From: Straminergon stramineum
Taxonomy: Eukaryota > Streptophyta > Bryopsida > Hypnales > Calliergonaceae
Direction of reading: 5' to 3'
Assembly (NCBI GenBank): GCA_963920665.1
Contig: OY987265.1
Span: 23,131,001-23,195,000, forward strand
Length of the DNA stretch: 64,000 bases
Shown: positions 12,427 to 24,630 of the stretch, one piece after another
How positions within the stretch are numbered: the stretch's first letter is position 1
How the letters are laid out: every line of letters begins with the position of its first letter
Translations under genes and position numbers: made by a program
The notes under the pieces: generated by a model
What the model was told of the DNA's origin: nothing
Seen by the model: the letters and a program-made list of their open reading frames with translations, nothing else
Databases searched by the model: none

Positions 12427-13204
12427 AGGGCCTTTTCACACTATGGCCGTCCAAGTCGAGAGGCCGTGGGATTGAGTGGCCAAACTTTGGTGAGAGTCCA
12501 AGGAAATGAGCAATAAATAGGCCAAAAAAACTAGGAATTGGAGCCTTCGGCCAACCATAGTGTGAAGCCTCCAAAGGCCAAAGTCCAAACCTATTCCATT
12601 TTTTCGACTTCTAACCCATCCAATTTCTGAAATTTTCAATAAAGTGTCACCCATGTGACAATTTTTTCAAGCAAAAGGTTAAAAAAACATGAGAAAGGAG
12701 TCAAAAATGGCCTTGAAAAAATAATTACAGCACATGCTTTCATCATTAAACAAGGAATATGAAGGATATAAATGGAATTAAAAAGTGGCATTAAACATTG
12801 AAGGGAAGTAGGTTCATAGAATGCAAAGACTCCCCATTGTAATGGTGGAGAATAGGGTTCAAACCCCAATGGGGAGACAAATAAACAAGTAAACAAGGGA
12901 GGGCATCCTACCTATTTCTACAAAAATAGTCCGATCCAATGACTCAGATTTTGTTAGATTCCGAAAAAAACTTGATGGACTCTCGATTAGAGCTTGGGTC
13001 GGCCAGAAATGGAGACCCAAACTCTAATCGAGAGTCCTTCGCCATGTAGGCATTTGGTTACCATGTAGGCAAACAAGTGGGCAACAAATTTTGGATTGTA
13101 CCTCCTTGTGTGAAGGCTCAAGAGGCCGAACTCTTGAATTTCTGCAATCTCATTGGCTGAAATCGATAGACTCTCAACCTTGTGCCATAGTGTGAAGTGA
13201 CCCT
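12427..13204. mobile_element. hAT-like element with TTCACACTATGG ends, non-autonomous
   Basis: The left end reads AGGGCCTTTTCACACTATGG. The right end is its imperfect inverse, CCATAGTGTGAAGTGACCCT. A second copy of the right-end motif lies at 12556-12567, so a shorter element may be nested. An internal hairpin at about 12974-13038 pairs GACTCTCGATTAGAG with CTCTAATCGAGAGTC. Flanking 8-mers match only in part, so the superfamily call is tentative. There is no transposase. Confidence 0.5.
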
Positions 13205-14148
13205 TATTGCTTATTGTATACCCTACCCTTCCTTCCTTCGAGGCAACTGAAAGTCTGGCTGCGGAGCCAGTGCGGACGCCCAGTCCTCTGGTCCCAACTC
13301 CCAAGCCTCTCAAGCTCATTGGCAGAGAGCATGGTGTAGGACTATTCTAGGCTTTGGGGGACAAAAGCTTAGATTTCCAGTACACGTGAAGATTGTGAGA
13401 TTCTTGGGTCAAAGGTGGAGATAATGGACAGAGCAAAGGTCCAAACTCCGTCCTCACTCACTAGGGGGCAGAGGGAGGGACAGAAGAGAAGACAGACTGA
13501 GCGAACGACTTCACTGGAACAAACTGATGAAGGAGCAGATGGGAATGAAGGCCTGACATATGATAATAGATCTTTGCAGAAAGGTGTGCCTCAGACATAC
13601 AAAACCACCATCATCACTCTGCAGACATCTGCAAAATCAATATGTAGCATGCCAGCTTGCTAAACAGGCTCAACTCAACTTGCTTACTGGGCCCATCTGG
13701 GCTGGTTTTCTTCCTCACTGCAGGCATGCCAAGTGAATAAAACCCATCTACCATGCTGAAATTTGAAGAGGGCACTCCTAAATAACTTAGTGTGGCTTTA
13801 CCGTGCCATGCCAAGAGGTCTGCATTGAATTTTGACTCCATCTTTGAGGTACCGACCCTTGGCTGGCCCCAGTATGGACTCAATGTCATTCAATATTGCA
13901 ATCAAGTTTCCTTCACTGATGTCATTACTAGCTCATGAAAAATTATAGTTAGTATTACAATAGAGGTTCCTTGGCATGGTTCGGAAGGGATTATATGTAG
14001 CAATTTTCCAGTGGATGTGAATGTCCAAGAGTAGACAGAATTTCTTGATATACACATGGGGTGGTAGGAGATAGGCCAACCCATATAGGACATGTAAATC
14101 AGAGTTAATAGAAGCTTCAACCATGAGTTCTTGAAGTTCCTACTAACT
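13205..14148. other. No gene recognised; left arm of an inverted duplication
   Basis: Open frames near 13415-13889 have no recognisable domain. Bases 14040-14100 are the inverse of 15083-15140 (GGGTTGGCCTATCTCCTACC on the right arm). Confidence 0.5.
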
Positions 14149-15081
14149 TTAACCCCTAAATGTTTTCAACTATGTTTTCACCAAAAATGCTCCCAAACTG
14201 TCATTTCTAGAACAAGTACCAAATTTTAGGAAAAAAACATTTTTGGACACATGTAACCGTAAGATCTTTTACTAAACTTATTTGAGAAGATGTGGAAAAA
14301 ATTTCAGAATTTTCCACCGTGTAGATTGTAAGATATTAGTGTTTGAATTAGCAAAAATCCTTTTTTGGGCCCTGTGAAAAAACGGGCAGCTGCACTTCAC
14401 AAGGCCACATTTGTATGAAAAAAATTCCAAAATGGTGGTTACTCTTTGGATTCATTCTTCAAGGCAAGTTGTCTATGTGCTTGAAAAAATTCAAATCATT
14501 TGAAATTGTACAACATGTAGGAAAAAGGAAGTAAGTACAAAGAAGTAGAGAATGATTCAAAATACTAAATTGTGAAGAATTTCATTATGGAATTGAAAAT
14601 TTTTAATCCCAATGGTTGTAATGTTTTAATAAACAATACACACCCTATCATTTTATTTTTTTCCAAAAATATTGAAAATTAAGTGAAATAAAGGACTTCA
14701 AAGTTTATTTTAGAGTAGGGAATCCGAAACTGCCCGCAAACTAAAATGCCTCATAACTTTCATCTCATAAATCAAAATGGAATGATTCAAAGCTTTCCAT
14801 GTACATATAAATCTAGAAAACCAATTTTAAATTTTTATTTCTTAAAAAAGTGTTTTTTTAAGAAATTTTTGGGCTGCTCGAGGAGCACTGAAAATTACAT
14901 ATCATGCAATAACTTTTTAACCATGAAGTCAAAAGTTATGAAAATTGTTGGGCCTTAAAGATACTCCTCGGGCACATGTTGTGTGAAAATTTCAAAGAAA
15001 AATAAGAAAAACTCCATTCGTAGTGAGCTGCCCAAAATCGCTATGTTGCCAAAAAACGCAGTTTGGGCGTTTAGGGGTTAA
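14149..15081 (+). mobile_element. TTAA-ended element, family 2 copy D (933 bp)
   Basis: It begins TTAACCCCTAAATG and ends CGTTTAGGGGTTAA. The interior matches 8273-9352 in the opposite orientation. It sits exactly between the arms of an inverted duplication (14040-14100 and 15083-15140). Confidence 0.8.
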
Positions 15082-17495
15082 TTTACATATCCCACATGGG
15101 TTGGCCTATCTCCTACCACCCCATATGTACATAATGAAATTCCCTTCCCTTGTGGCACCCCAATGTCAGTTGAAAATGTTTGTGAAGGAACTTGATGATG
15201 AAACCAATGCTCTCCATGAAGGTTACATATAAATTTTCAAAAGTTAGATTTTTTAGGAAAGAAACTGCCCTTCAATATGGTACTCTTTCTGGCAACCCTC
15301 CTTGGCATGTCTGCCCTCGTGCACAGGTGGAGAAGTGATGCCGGGACTTTGTAACCGCCTGCCAGAACTGCACTTGATATGTCTACTGTGTGGATGCTCT
15401 AACTATGTATGTTATGTGGAAGAACCTATTTTAGATTAGAACCTACCCAGAGACTGGGCCAATTTCCCTTCAGGCTGATAGCACAAAATTTCAGTCCCTT
15501 TCAGACTTTAGGCTGTTCTCAAGTACTCATTATTGTAGATTATAATGGGGACCAATTCTCCCATATGTAAAGGCCTCCAAGTGAAGAAGTCAGACTGATT
15601 CAATAAAGCCTAGAAAAATTCAGGCCTTTCTCTCTCTCCCTCTCTATTTATGGTTGCTTTACACATATAGTAGAGTCTGTGCCAATTCCCCTTGGAGTTA
15701 ATTGCACAAAATTCACTTGATTTGATTTGTTGAAAAAAATAATATACTAAGAAAAAAATTGAAGTTGAAATCTGATGTGGCCCTTAGTTCAAGAATTGGC
15801 CTCTCATTCTTGGTGCACCCAATTCATCAAGCTTCAGGCCATGTCAGATCATGTCTTTTTAGACAAAAAAATTCATTTCACCATATTGGTCCGGCTGCTA
15901 AGTGTTAAGCAGCCCCTGGAGCAGCCCTCATTCTACCAAAAAAACTTTGACCCTTCATAACTTTGGCACAAAGTATCCAAATGTCAAATTCTTTGGTGCG
16001 TTAGAACCTCTTATCCCTTGCCAACAAGATCTAATAATAGTAACTAGACACAGTAGCAAAAAGTGTCGGTTTGGAGGGTGCCCACCTCTCAGTCTCTCAA
16101 CACAAGTCATTTGCACAATCCCTTCAGAAGAGGTTGGAGTTCCTCATCTGCTCCTAATTATTGCCACCCATGGGTATTTCATCAAAAAGCCTGTCTGCAA
16201 CACCCAGTTCCAGCAAGCTTCAGGTTGGATGAGAGCAAAATATCACCTTTTTGTGCAAGAAAAGCTGGGATTACACATGAGGGGTGCAAGATAATTGAGA
16301 CAAGGGGGTCCTTCCCTCCCCTCCCTCTCTCCCCACCCAAACTTATCCAGTCACCAAGGAGGCTTGCTCATGTGGAAATATCCATATCCCCTTTGTTTTG
16401 TTTGTTTTGAAACCAATGAAACGGAATTTTGTCCGTACCCATTTGCGCTGGTGGAAAGCCTGCTTCCCATGCAAATTGTGGGACATGTCCTCCCGTCCCT
16501 AGTCAGGAAATGCTCCCCTATACCAGTCAACTACCTAAGTTATACCCCACTGTGACCCAGAACTTCTGCAGCAGATTTCAGGCCATTTGGTTTTCAGCAT
16601 GCTAACTTACATGCAAAGATTCAAGCCAAGCACACACAATGGAGGAGTCAAAAAGTATGGTGAAGCATACTCAAACTTACTACACAAAATAGGGAAATTA
16701 GGTTGCCTTAACAATTAGGTTGCCATACATTAAGAAAGTTACTTTATAAACCATCAAAGTCAATAGATATTTCTAAAAAAAAATTCATTTGTACACATAG
16801 AGGTTCACGAGTGCCAATTATAACAATACCTTATTCAAAAGTAATGTATTCTTATACCATAATTGAAAACTAGTGTGCCTTGTGCCGTTGCTACAGTCAA
16901 AATCAAAATAAAAGTAATTTTCTAATTTTTTGATTAATTTTTAAAAAAAATTCAGTAACTTTCCCATCGTAAGTCAAAATGCCACGAAATAACGCCCATG
17001 CTCCCCTCCTCACCAAGGGCTTTCCGTCAATACCAAGAACTTGACTGGGGGATGCACGGTTCGGGAGATCTCAACATAACAAAACAAAATGAAACATAAC
17101 AAAATAAAACAAACATCCTGTCTTAAAGTATAGATATTTATATAGTGTCAAATGTGGAGAAATTAGTGTGGGGCAACCTAATTTCACTATTTAGTATAGT
17201 CAATTCATAGGCCCATGTGTTTAGGTACTCAAGGTGTATAGTGACACTTTCCGCCCCCATTAATGCATTAAACAAATGAAAACACATAAAACACATTAAA
17301 AAAATGAAATGAGTAAAAAATAGGAATTTCACACAAAGCATTGAGAATTTCAGATTTGAGAATTTCTTGAAAATTTCAGATTTCACAAAATTTTGGAAAC
17401 TCAAAATTTCACAAAGTCATCAAAGTTTGAAATTTTGCAAAAGTTAGCATATTGAGAACTTCACAAAGTCATCAAAATCTTTGATTTCACAAAAA
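15082..17495. other. No gene recognised
   Basis: Open frames at 15775-16555 are unconvincing. Bases 17320-17490 are A/T-rich with repeated TTTCACAAA words, including the direct repeat TTCACAAAGTCATCAAA at 17408-17424 and 17460-17476. Confidence 0.5.
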
Positions 17496-17497
17496 TT

Positions 17498-17556
17498 GTA
17501 AGAAAAAGGTTTTCTTACACAGTTTCATGCTAAGTATGAAGTTCTTTATGCTTAGA
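17498..17556. other. Two adjacent hairpins just past the HUH pseudogene
   Basis: Bases 17498-17520 form a perfect 10-bp stem (TGTAAGAAAA/TTTTCTTACA) with a 3-nt loop. Bases 17529-17556 form an imperfect palindrome, CTAAGTATGAAG with CTTTATGCTTAG. They begin 5 nt beyond the last stop codon of the pseudogene on the minus strand. Hairpins near an end are typical of several HUH-mobilised elements, but a role here is inference. Confidence 0.5.
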
Positions 17557-17560
17557 AGTA

Positions 17561-18850
17561 CTACACTATAAGGTCATTTGCATTGTCATGGTCTCTGTAA
17601 ACCACTGGAATGTACGAGGCTGGACTTCTTGTAACACGATGGTCATTTGGTTCTGCACCTATGATGGTTTCGTGGGGAAGTACATTGTCTTGAGATTTGT
17701 CAAGAACAATGAGTGATTCTGCTCTATGAGCTGCTGGAACTGGAACATCATTTGTGGAAATAAGAGAGAAAATCATAAGAAATTTGCAAAGGGAATGAGA
17801 AACAAAAATGAAAGCAATGTTAAAAAAAATACAAAAAAAATAAAGGGAAAAATTCATAATGCAAATACCTAGAATATCATATTCATGTGCTGCACCTTCA
17901 CGTGCCTCCTCAAGCTCAGTAGCAAGTCATTGCTGGCCCAAGTCTGCTTGCCGAGACCCAGGGTTAGTGTGCTCAAAGAAAATCTTCGTGACATCTTGCA
18001 TTTCTAGTGATTGCGGGTTCATCATGCATTTCCACAAAGTTGTTGCTCTGTTGAATTCCATGCCTCCTTGGGGCACATGTATAACCCACGAGGCAGATGG
18101 TATGTATTGCCCCAATTGGAGCATAGGAAGGAGGGTTTCCGAAAGAGAACTCCCCAATTGTTTTCGCAATTTGTATTTGCAAAATGTAGCAACTTGTTCA
18201 AGTAGATTCTTGTGAGTGAGAATAACTCAATTCTTAGCAAAAGGAGTACCATACTTAATGTACTCCTTCACACCTTCCTCCAATTGTGCATCAGAGACAT
18301 CCTTCTGGATACACTAGAAGTGATCCTCGCCTTTATCTTTGATGCAATAACCAAGCATCCTAGTGTAAGTGTGGAGGCCTTGGTTCTGAAGAGCCTTAGT
18401 TAAAATGTGGTGTCCTGTTGGCGCTTTTTTGGGATCCTCCCATCCCAAATAGTACTTCAATTTTTTGCTGACCATTGTAGCTGAAGATGTGAAGAGTCTG
18501 CACACCATTTGCAAGTGTAGCCTGAGCATGCCACCACCTCTCTCAATAGAGCATAGGCCTGATATGCATTCCTTTTGAAGAAATTCCTCGACCTTTGCAA
18601 GGTATTCCATGCTTATGTCATCCTTGCCAACCAAAATTGTAACACTGAATTCCATTTCTTTAGAGGGAGCAGTTCGTGTTCTAGGAGTTTTCTTGGTCAC
18701 AGGGTGCTTCATGGCAGACTTCTTTGCAGGTACAAGATGCTGAGAACCATGCTCTATAGGAGGTAGCTCCTCCATGTTTGCAGGCATTTTGTCTTTGCGA
18801 GCTGATCGTTTCAAAACTTGAGACATTGGAGGCGACATTGTCTTCTGCAA
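17561..18850 (-). pseudogene. Rep-type HUH endonuclease (Replitron-like transposase), decayed
   Basis: One frame runs from the ATG at 18850 to about 17870 and is broken only by TAG at 18314-18316, TGA at 18227-18229 and TGA at 17927-17929; there is no frameshift. Residues 67-73 (EFSVTIL) fit Rep motif I. Residues 111-114 (LHLQ) fit the metal-binding HUH/HUQ motif II. Residues 168-171 (YCIK) fit motif III with a single catalytic tyrosine. A basic tail of about 60 residues precedes the domain. Downstream, after a probable intron (donor about 17869, acceptor about 17750-17760), a further open exon runs to the stop at 17561. HUH enzymes nick single-stranded DNA to start rolling-circle-type mobilisation. 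With one tyrosine and no helicase, this fits Replitrons, reported as abundant in non-seed plants, rather than Helitrons. A CRESS-DNA-virus or plasmid Rep relic is the alternative. Confidence 0.68.
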
Positions 18851-19325
18851 TTCATAAACCGTAGTCTGAGAAAAAGAATACGAAAAAAACCCAGAAGAGC
18901 AACAACTCCGTCAAAAGACACCCTATCTTCATTTCACAAAGGAACGCATCCTAAGAATGCAATGACCTGTAGAGATGGCAATCCGTTGTAATTCCGAAGG
19001 GACAAAGAAAGCGATTGGGCTGCTTCGTCGACGTGTTGATCCCGCAATTTCAATCCGCTAATCCCTCGAACTCACGAACTCACGAATCCCTCCAATCCCT
19101 CCAACTTGAATTGCAATTTGATCGCTCTAGAATTTGGAATTGCAGGATTTCTTATCATCCTTGGAGTACACACCCGACCAAATTGGTGAATGGCTCCGAT
19201 TGCCCCTTCAGGCAGCTGCATCAACGGCCTACTCATTTCCTTGTTCAATGGCCTAGATCACCAAGAGGGGGCCGGAATATTTTCTTTTTAAAAGCATCCA
19301 CGGCTGAGAATTTTTCTTCTCAAGA

Positions 19326-19341
19326 GGGGGGGGGGGGGGGA
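19326..19341. repeat. Poly(G) run
   Basis: About 15 consecutive G, preceded by CTCAAGA. Similar ACCAAGAGGGGG and ACCAAGGGGTGG words flank it at about 19259 and 19349. Confidence 0.8.
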
Positions 19342-19370
19342 TTGTCACCAAGGGGTGGCAGGTGAGTTTC

Positions 19371-22300
19371 AGCGTATAGTCAATTCACTTACTTCTGGAG
19401 TTTGGGTTGCAGTAGGGGATCTGTTTGGGTTGGATGAACAACCAACAGGGTCATCACCATCTTCTGTACAGTACAGTACGGACTATCCAAGGTGTGGCTT
19501 AACTTGGGATGCCCATGTTGGGTAGGAGCTTCATGCAAATGCACTGGTTTTGTTCAAACTTCAAACACATTCAAAGCATTATTCAAGAATGAAGTTAGGG
19601 TAAGTTAGAATAAATCTAGAGAGTTTTAGTACTTGCTATTTTTTAGAAGTTCTACTGTACAGTACTGTACTCCAACAAGAAAACAGGAGAACATGCATGG
19701 TTGCTGAATATCTTAACCTAACTTGCCTCTTTCCATTGAAAATATTTGACGCCAAAGGACTGAATCCCACTGCAAAAGGAACACGTACAATGGAAGAGAA
19801 GTCAGTCAGTCAGTCAGCCTTGTTTTGGGGAGCCAGTGGGGGAAGGGAATGAAATGGTGACTAAATTTTCATTACAAAAATGCAGAGGAAGTACAAGTAC
19901 AAGAGCTTGGGTGGAGAACAACCTAACTTAGAGTCCTTTCAGTGGTTCGATTTCTCATGGGTAGGTGAGAGCTCAGTAGGAAAAGCTTAAATGGAGGGAA
20001 TGGACATCTTTCAATACATATATATAAATGTCATTCCTGCTTCATCTTTCTTGTGGGAGCACTGGGACTTCAGAAGGTAAGTTATGATAGTCTGCTCTAA
20101 TTCTGCCCCTCTTCTAAAGACTGTCCCTAGCCAGGTTCTGAAATGGACATTAACAAGTTGTAAAATGGATATGTGTAAAGCATTGAATGTTTTTGTCAAT
20201 GATGTCAAAGCGGTTTAAAATTTGTCAAATGTTTCTTTATACTTTGCTAGTGGATGGAATAAGAGTCAAGGTGGGTCCATTTCTGAAATGTTTATTTGTA
20301 TTCAAAAAAAAATTTCCCCCACAACTTTGAATGCTAATATTTTTCAATCTGTACAGTCAAATTTGATGAAAATTTTACCACATGATCTCATACAAGTATA
20401 GTACAAGATCCTATGGTTGGATTTTTTAATTTTTTTTTCTTTCTTGAATAAACATAGCAAAAATGGCAATTTTGAGTGATTTTTGTCAAAAAATAGGCCT
20501 TGGTCCTCTAGGAGTTTAGTTTAGTAAAGGTCGCATTTTGGGACCCTCTCTATTACTTTCTACATGCTGCAGTGCTTTTTTTGGTGAAGCCATATCTTTT
20601 TTCAGACTACGCATGTGTGGGTTTTGTAGGGCCTACGATCAAGAAATAGATACCTATGGCAGAATTCTTTAGAGATTCATAAGTAATTCAAAAAAATTCT
20701 GAAAAATATGAAACCACTTAGGTTAGATTCCATATCAATTTTTCTTCAAGTGAAAAATAAGGAAAAATATTTTCGTGCATTGAAGAACCATCGAAAAGGC
20801 CGACCAGCCCTTAAAAGCACGGTTTATGAGCAGACTACCTTAACTTACCTTCTTATTCTGTCTATATCTCTTCTGTTTCCTGAATTGAATTAGTTTAGAA
20901 TTTTTGAAGTTGGAATGCCCAGGGGAAGCTCTTTGAAGCATCCCTACTTTGAAAATGTTCATTGTGGGTATTATTCTTGAAAACTAATTTATATTAATGT
21001 ATAGAGGATATTTTGAGAGCAAGGGCACATTTTGCATAAACCATTATACGTACCAAGTGGTCATTTTAGTTGGTGAATGAAGTTCTTGTTCGTAGGATGG
21101 TTGTTTTTAATCCGTAAAAGTTATTTCTTGTTTAGAGGTCTCAAATTGCCTCAAAATACTTCTCTCTAAAGCAAGGTTGAAATCTTCGTCAAAATTTATT
21201 TTTGACAAATTCAACCTTAGGATCCTTTAGTTAACTTGATCAAGTACATCATTCCTAAATTTTATAGTGAATATCCCCACCACCTGCGAGTTCAATGTGC
21301 CTAACCTTCAAAGGGTATGCTTTTCTAGTGGCCTTTTAAATGGTCAAGTTTTATCTTTCAACATTTATAAATAAGCAGACATATATTTCATAACTTGAAT
21401 GTTTTAGTCAATGTTTTGAAAAATGGGTAGAGAATATCTACAAAAACTTAAGCAATTATTTTTCCATATTCATCTTTAACTCCTATAATTATGAAGTGGA
21501 AGGTTGTACTAAATGAAAGAAAATACTAAAGTGCTAATAACTTTGATAAGAGATTGAGAATTACAAATCCTAATGGTAATAATCTTTTAGTACAAAATTA
21601 GTATCTTTTGTTTTTCTTTGAAATTTTCCAAAATTAAGTTCAAAAAACAACTTTACATGTTTTTTCTACTCCATTGCCCACAAAATAAAACTCCTTATAA
21701 TTTTTACCTTTTTGTTTAGAATTGAATAATTCAAATGTTTTTGAGAAATTATCAATTTGTGCAATCCAATAAACTCATGTAATATACTTTTAGGTGCATG
21801 AATTGAAATTGAATGGAAAAAAACTTCTAACTTTTGTAATATTTATTGTAATGATCTTAAACAAAGATTTATATGTAGATTAGGATGATTAGCATCCATC
21901 CTAATAAATTCTTGCAAAAATTTCAAATACCAAAGTGAAAAATACTTGCCCAAGTTCTCAAAAAATCCAAAGTGGGGCCTCTAGTCCTTTAGAGATTAAA
22001 CATTTGGAAAATAAAAATAACTTTTCATGCACCAAATACTAGGTCTTAGATATTGCCATATGCAAAATTGACTCACAATCAATTTATAATACTGATCGTT
22101 AGAGATTGCCACTTAGATGTTGTAGTATTGTATATTTTTTAATTAATTAATTCCCATTGTCTAAATTTTACTATAGAGCTTTTGGATCACTTGCAACCAT
22201 GAATGTCCCTTATTTTGTGTACATAGAATAAATGTAAATTACAATGGACCAAGTTCTATCATAGCACATCATGTTTATCTTCAACTTGTGGTGTATAGAG

Positions 22301-23077
22301 ACACCATTCCAACTCAAATCACTAGTTGTCAAATTTTGCTTAGTTTTCTAATGGGTTTTTTTTATCCAATGTTTTTTACTTTTTAGTTTAGGTCTCCAAT
22401 TTTGAAATGCCCAAGTCAAGGAGACTCTTATTATCTAAATTTTCTATTCTTCAATGATAGCTAGTTTTCCATCATTTATTTTTTTAATCCCACAACTAGT
22501 CATTGTTTTTAGAATATGTATATTGTAATTATCTTTTTTATCCAATTCTAATAATTTTGTAGTAATATGATGAAGCAATTATAGGTGAATAATAAAAAAA
22601 TTCTAATTGTAGTTAAAAAAATAAATTATTATCTTCAATGCGATTCTTTCCTTTTTCATGTAATTGATTGTTATATCAAGCAAGCCTATAGGAAGATGGA
22701 ATGGCTACTCTAACATTTCAAAGCTATACATATGAATTAAAAAAACTAGAATTTATACATCACTATGAAAATTGGCAATTGTACTTGCAATTACAACAAA
22801 AAAAATTTTGAATTTGATAGGTAACACTCACTATCTAGGTTCATATTGCCTAAATTATAGTAGAATTTCCCTCAAGAGAATTTTTTTTACTTATGTTGGC
22901 CTTTGAAATGAAGAATTGATTTTTTTCTTTTTCAACAAATTCATTTTTGTGAGAAACTAATAAACATTTATTTGTTCTAGGTCCAACATTGTTCAACTAA
23001 TTTCAAGGCCAATATTTTCCATTGGTATTCAAGAAAAAAAAGTTGGATTAATCTTTGAAGTCAAGATTGCTTTCAAA
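19371..23077. other. AT-rich intergenic DNA, no gene recognised
   Basis: It contains a (GTCA)4 run at 19801-19818 and a pair of TGTACAGTAC-type palindromic words at about 19465 and 19650. Blocks near 20290-20530 and 21440-22000 resemble diverged pieces of the larger TTAA element family (for example ATAGTACAAGATCCTATGGTT). No coding region was recognised. Confidence 0.45.
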
Positions 23078-24550
23078 ATGGGTGAACAACAATGGGTGGG
23101 GATCATCCTCCTATCTTTAGTGTGGATCATTTTATTGAAGCAAGTTGATAGCACAAGACTACTCCTTCAAACACCTCCAACTGTATCTAACCCATGGCTT
23201 CGTCTCCCTAATATACTTCCTCCTATTAGTCAACCCACTATTCCAAAATTCAACTTCTCACTCCCACCAATTTCCCTTCCTCAACTATCTCCTCGTTTTC
23301 TATCTCCACCACAATTCCAACCTCCCCGTCCATCACTAATGCCGAACATGCCGGGATCCATTCCACCTAGTACTTTGCCTACATGGCCAGCCTTTAGTAT
23401 ACCTCCTCTACCATCATTTCCATGGAACAATCCATCTCCTCCACCTCCATTGTTTCTATGGAGCATTCCATCTCCTCCACCTCCAACATTTCCATGGACT
23501 ATTCCATCTCCTCCATTGTTTCCATGGAGCATTCCATCTCCTCCACCTCCATCATTTCCATGGACTAATCTAACAAATCCACTTCCAACTATTCCATTGT
23601 TGCCATGGAATTCACCATCACCTCCACCTCCAAATAGTCAATCATTTCCATGGAATAACCCATCTCCGCCATTTCAAAATAATCCTACTTTTCCATGGCT
23701 TATTCCATCTCCTCCACCTCCAAATGCTCAAAACTTTCCATTGATCAATGTAACAAATCCACTTCCTACCATTCCATCTTTACCATGGAATTTTCCATCA
23801 CCTTCGCCTCCAAACAATCCATCATTTCCATGGAATATCCCATCACCCCCTCCAAATTCTCCATTGTTTCCATGGATCATCCCATCGCCCCCGCCTCCAT
23901 TGTTTCCATGGAATAATCTTTCTCCTCCACCTCCATTTCTTAATTTTCCGTGGCTTAATCTTTCACCTCCACCCATAGGAGATGGTAGTTCATTACCTCC
24001 ATTTGGTTTACCTCCAAGCAATCCACTTTTTCCAACAGGCATCCAATTTACATTCTCCAACTTTACACAATCGTGGTTGCCAGAAGCAGGAGTGAAAGTA
24101 ACATGGCAATCGGTAATTTCAGTGGAGTTGTCACTTCAACTCTTTGTTCAAGCTCTCATGAAACCCATCACTTTGATCATTTCATCAATTCAAGGCATCC
24201 AAAATGTTCCTGGAAGTTGGGGTTGGAGCAATGGAATTATTGATAGTAAACTTGATGCAAATATTGGAGCACTTTGCACAATGTCTGGAAAAGATGGCTT
24301 TCCAGTGAAGGGGATTGTTATAACTCAAACTCCAATTGATGGTGTTGTGTCAAATGCCATTACGTGGTTCACATTATTGTTTAATGGTTGGACTAAAGAT
24401 ACGCCTCCCAAGGCTATACTTGATCATACATTGGGTTCCTTTGGAGGCTTTGTGACAAATACCACTATAGCCAATTTTAAAACATTTTGCTCTCATCCAA
24501 CATCTTTGAATAGTATTGCAACCAAACAAGGTCAATATGTCTTAAATTAG
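23078..24550 (+). CDS. Secreted proline-rich extensin-like protein with a conserved-looking C-terminal domain
   Basis: This is a 490-residue single-exon frame. Residues 1-26 form a signal peptide (hydrophobic IILLSLVWIILL, cleavage probably near VDST). Residues about 34-320 are proline-rich, with about 13 repeats of the type FPWNIPSPPPP. SPPP(P) runs are extensin-type sites for hydroxylation and arabinosylation. NLT, NVT and NFT sequons are present. Residues about 325-490 are not proline-rich and contain LPEAGVKVTWQSVISVEL and two cysteines (ALCTM, TFCSH). I do not recognise this domain. There are no YXY cross-linking motifs, so a chimeric cell-wall protein is more likely than a classic extensin. 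Glycine-rich frames on the other strand are shadows of the proline codons. The full-length open frame suggests a working gene. Confidence 0.82.
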   Translation: MGEQQWVGIILLSLVWIILLKQVDSTRLLLQTPPTVSNPWLRLPNILPPISQPTIPKFNFSLPPISLPQLSPRFLSPPQFQPPRPSLMPNMPGSIPPSTLPTWPAFSIPPLPSFPWNNPSPPPPLFLWSIPSPPPPTFPWTIPSPPLFPWSIPSPPPPSFPWTNLTNPLPTIPLLPWNSPSPPPPNSQSFPWNNPSPPFQNNPTFPWLIPSPPPPNAQNFPLINVTNPLPTIPSLPWNFPSPSPPNNPSFPWNIPSPPPNSPLFPWIIPSPPPPLFPWNNLSPPPPFLNFPWLNLSPPPIGDGSSLPPFGLPPSNPLFPTGIQFTFSNFTQSWLPEAGVKVTWQSVISVELSLQLFVQALMKPITLIISSIQGIQNVPGSWGWSNGIIDSKLDANIGALCTMSGKDGFPVKGIVITQTPIDGVVSNAITWFTLLFNGWTKDTPPKAILDHTLGSFGGFVTNTTIANFKTFCSHPTSLNSIATKQGQYVLN

Positions 24551-24630
24551 TAAGACAAGACAATCCATGTTGGAAAAAACCATGCAAGGGCAACATCCTT
24601 CTATCAACCAAATAACTTGTCTAATTTTGC

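Noticed and set aside
12790..12870. tRNA-like B-box GGGTTCAAACCCC, possible tRNA or SINE
   Set aside because: No matching A-box or cloverleaf could be drawn, and no tail or target duplication was seen. It also lies inside the hAT-like element.
15775..16555. Three overlapping plus-strand frames as a gene
   Set aside because: They overlap in different frames, have no domain, and no consistent splice pattern joins them.
23281..24060. Glycine-rich open frames on the minus strand opposite the proline-rich gene
   Set aside because: They are the mirror of CCT/CCA proline codons. They have no signal peptide or start context, and the plus-strand frame is far longer.
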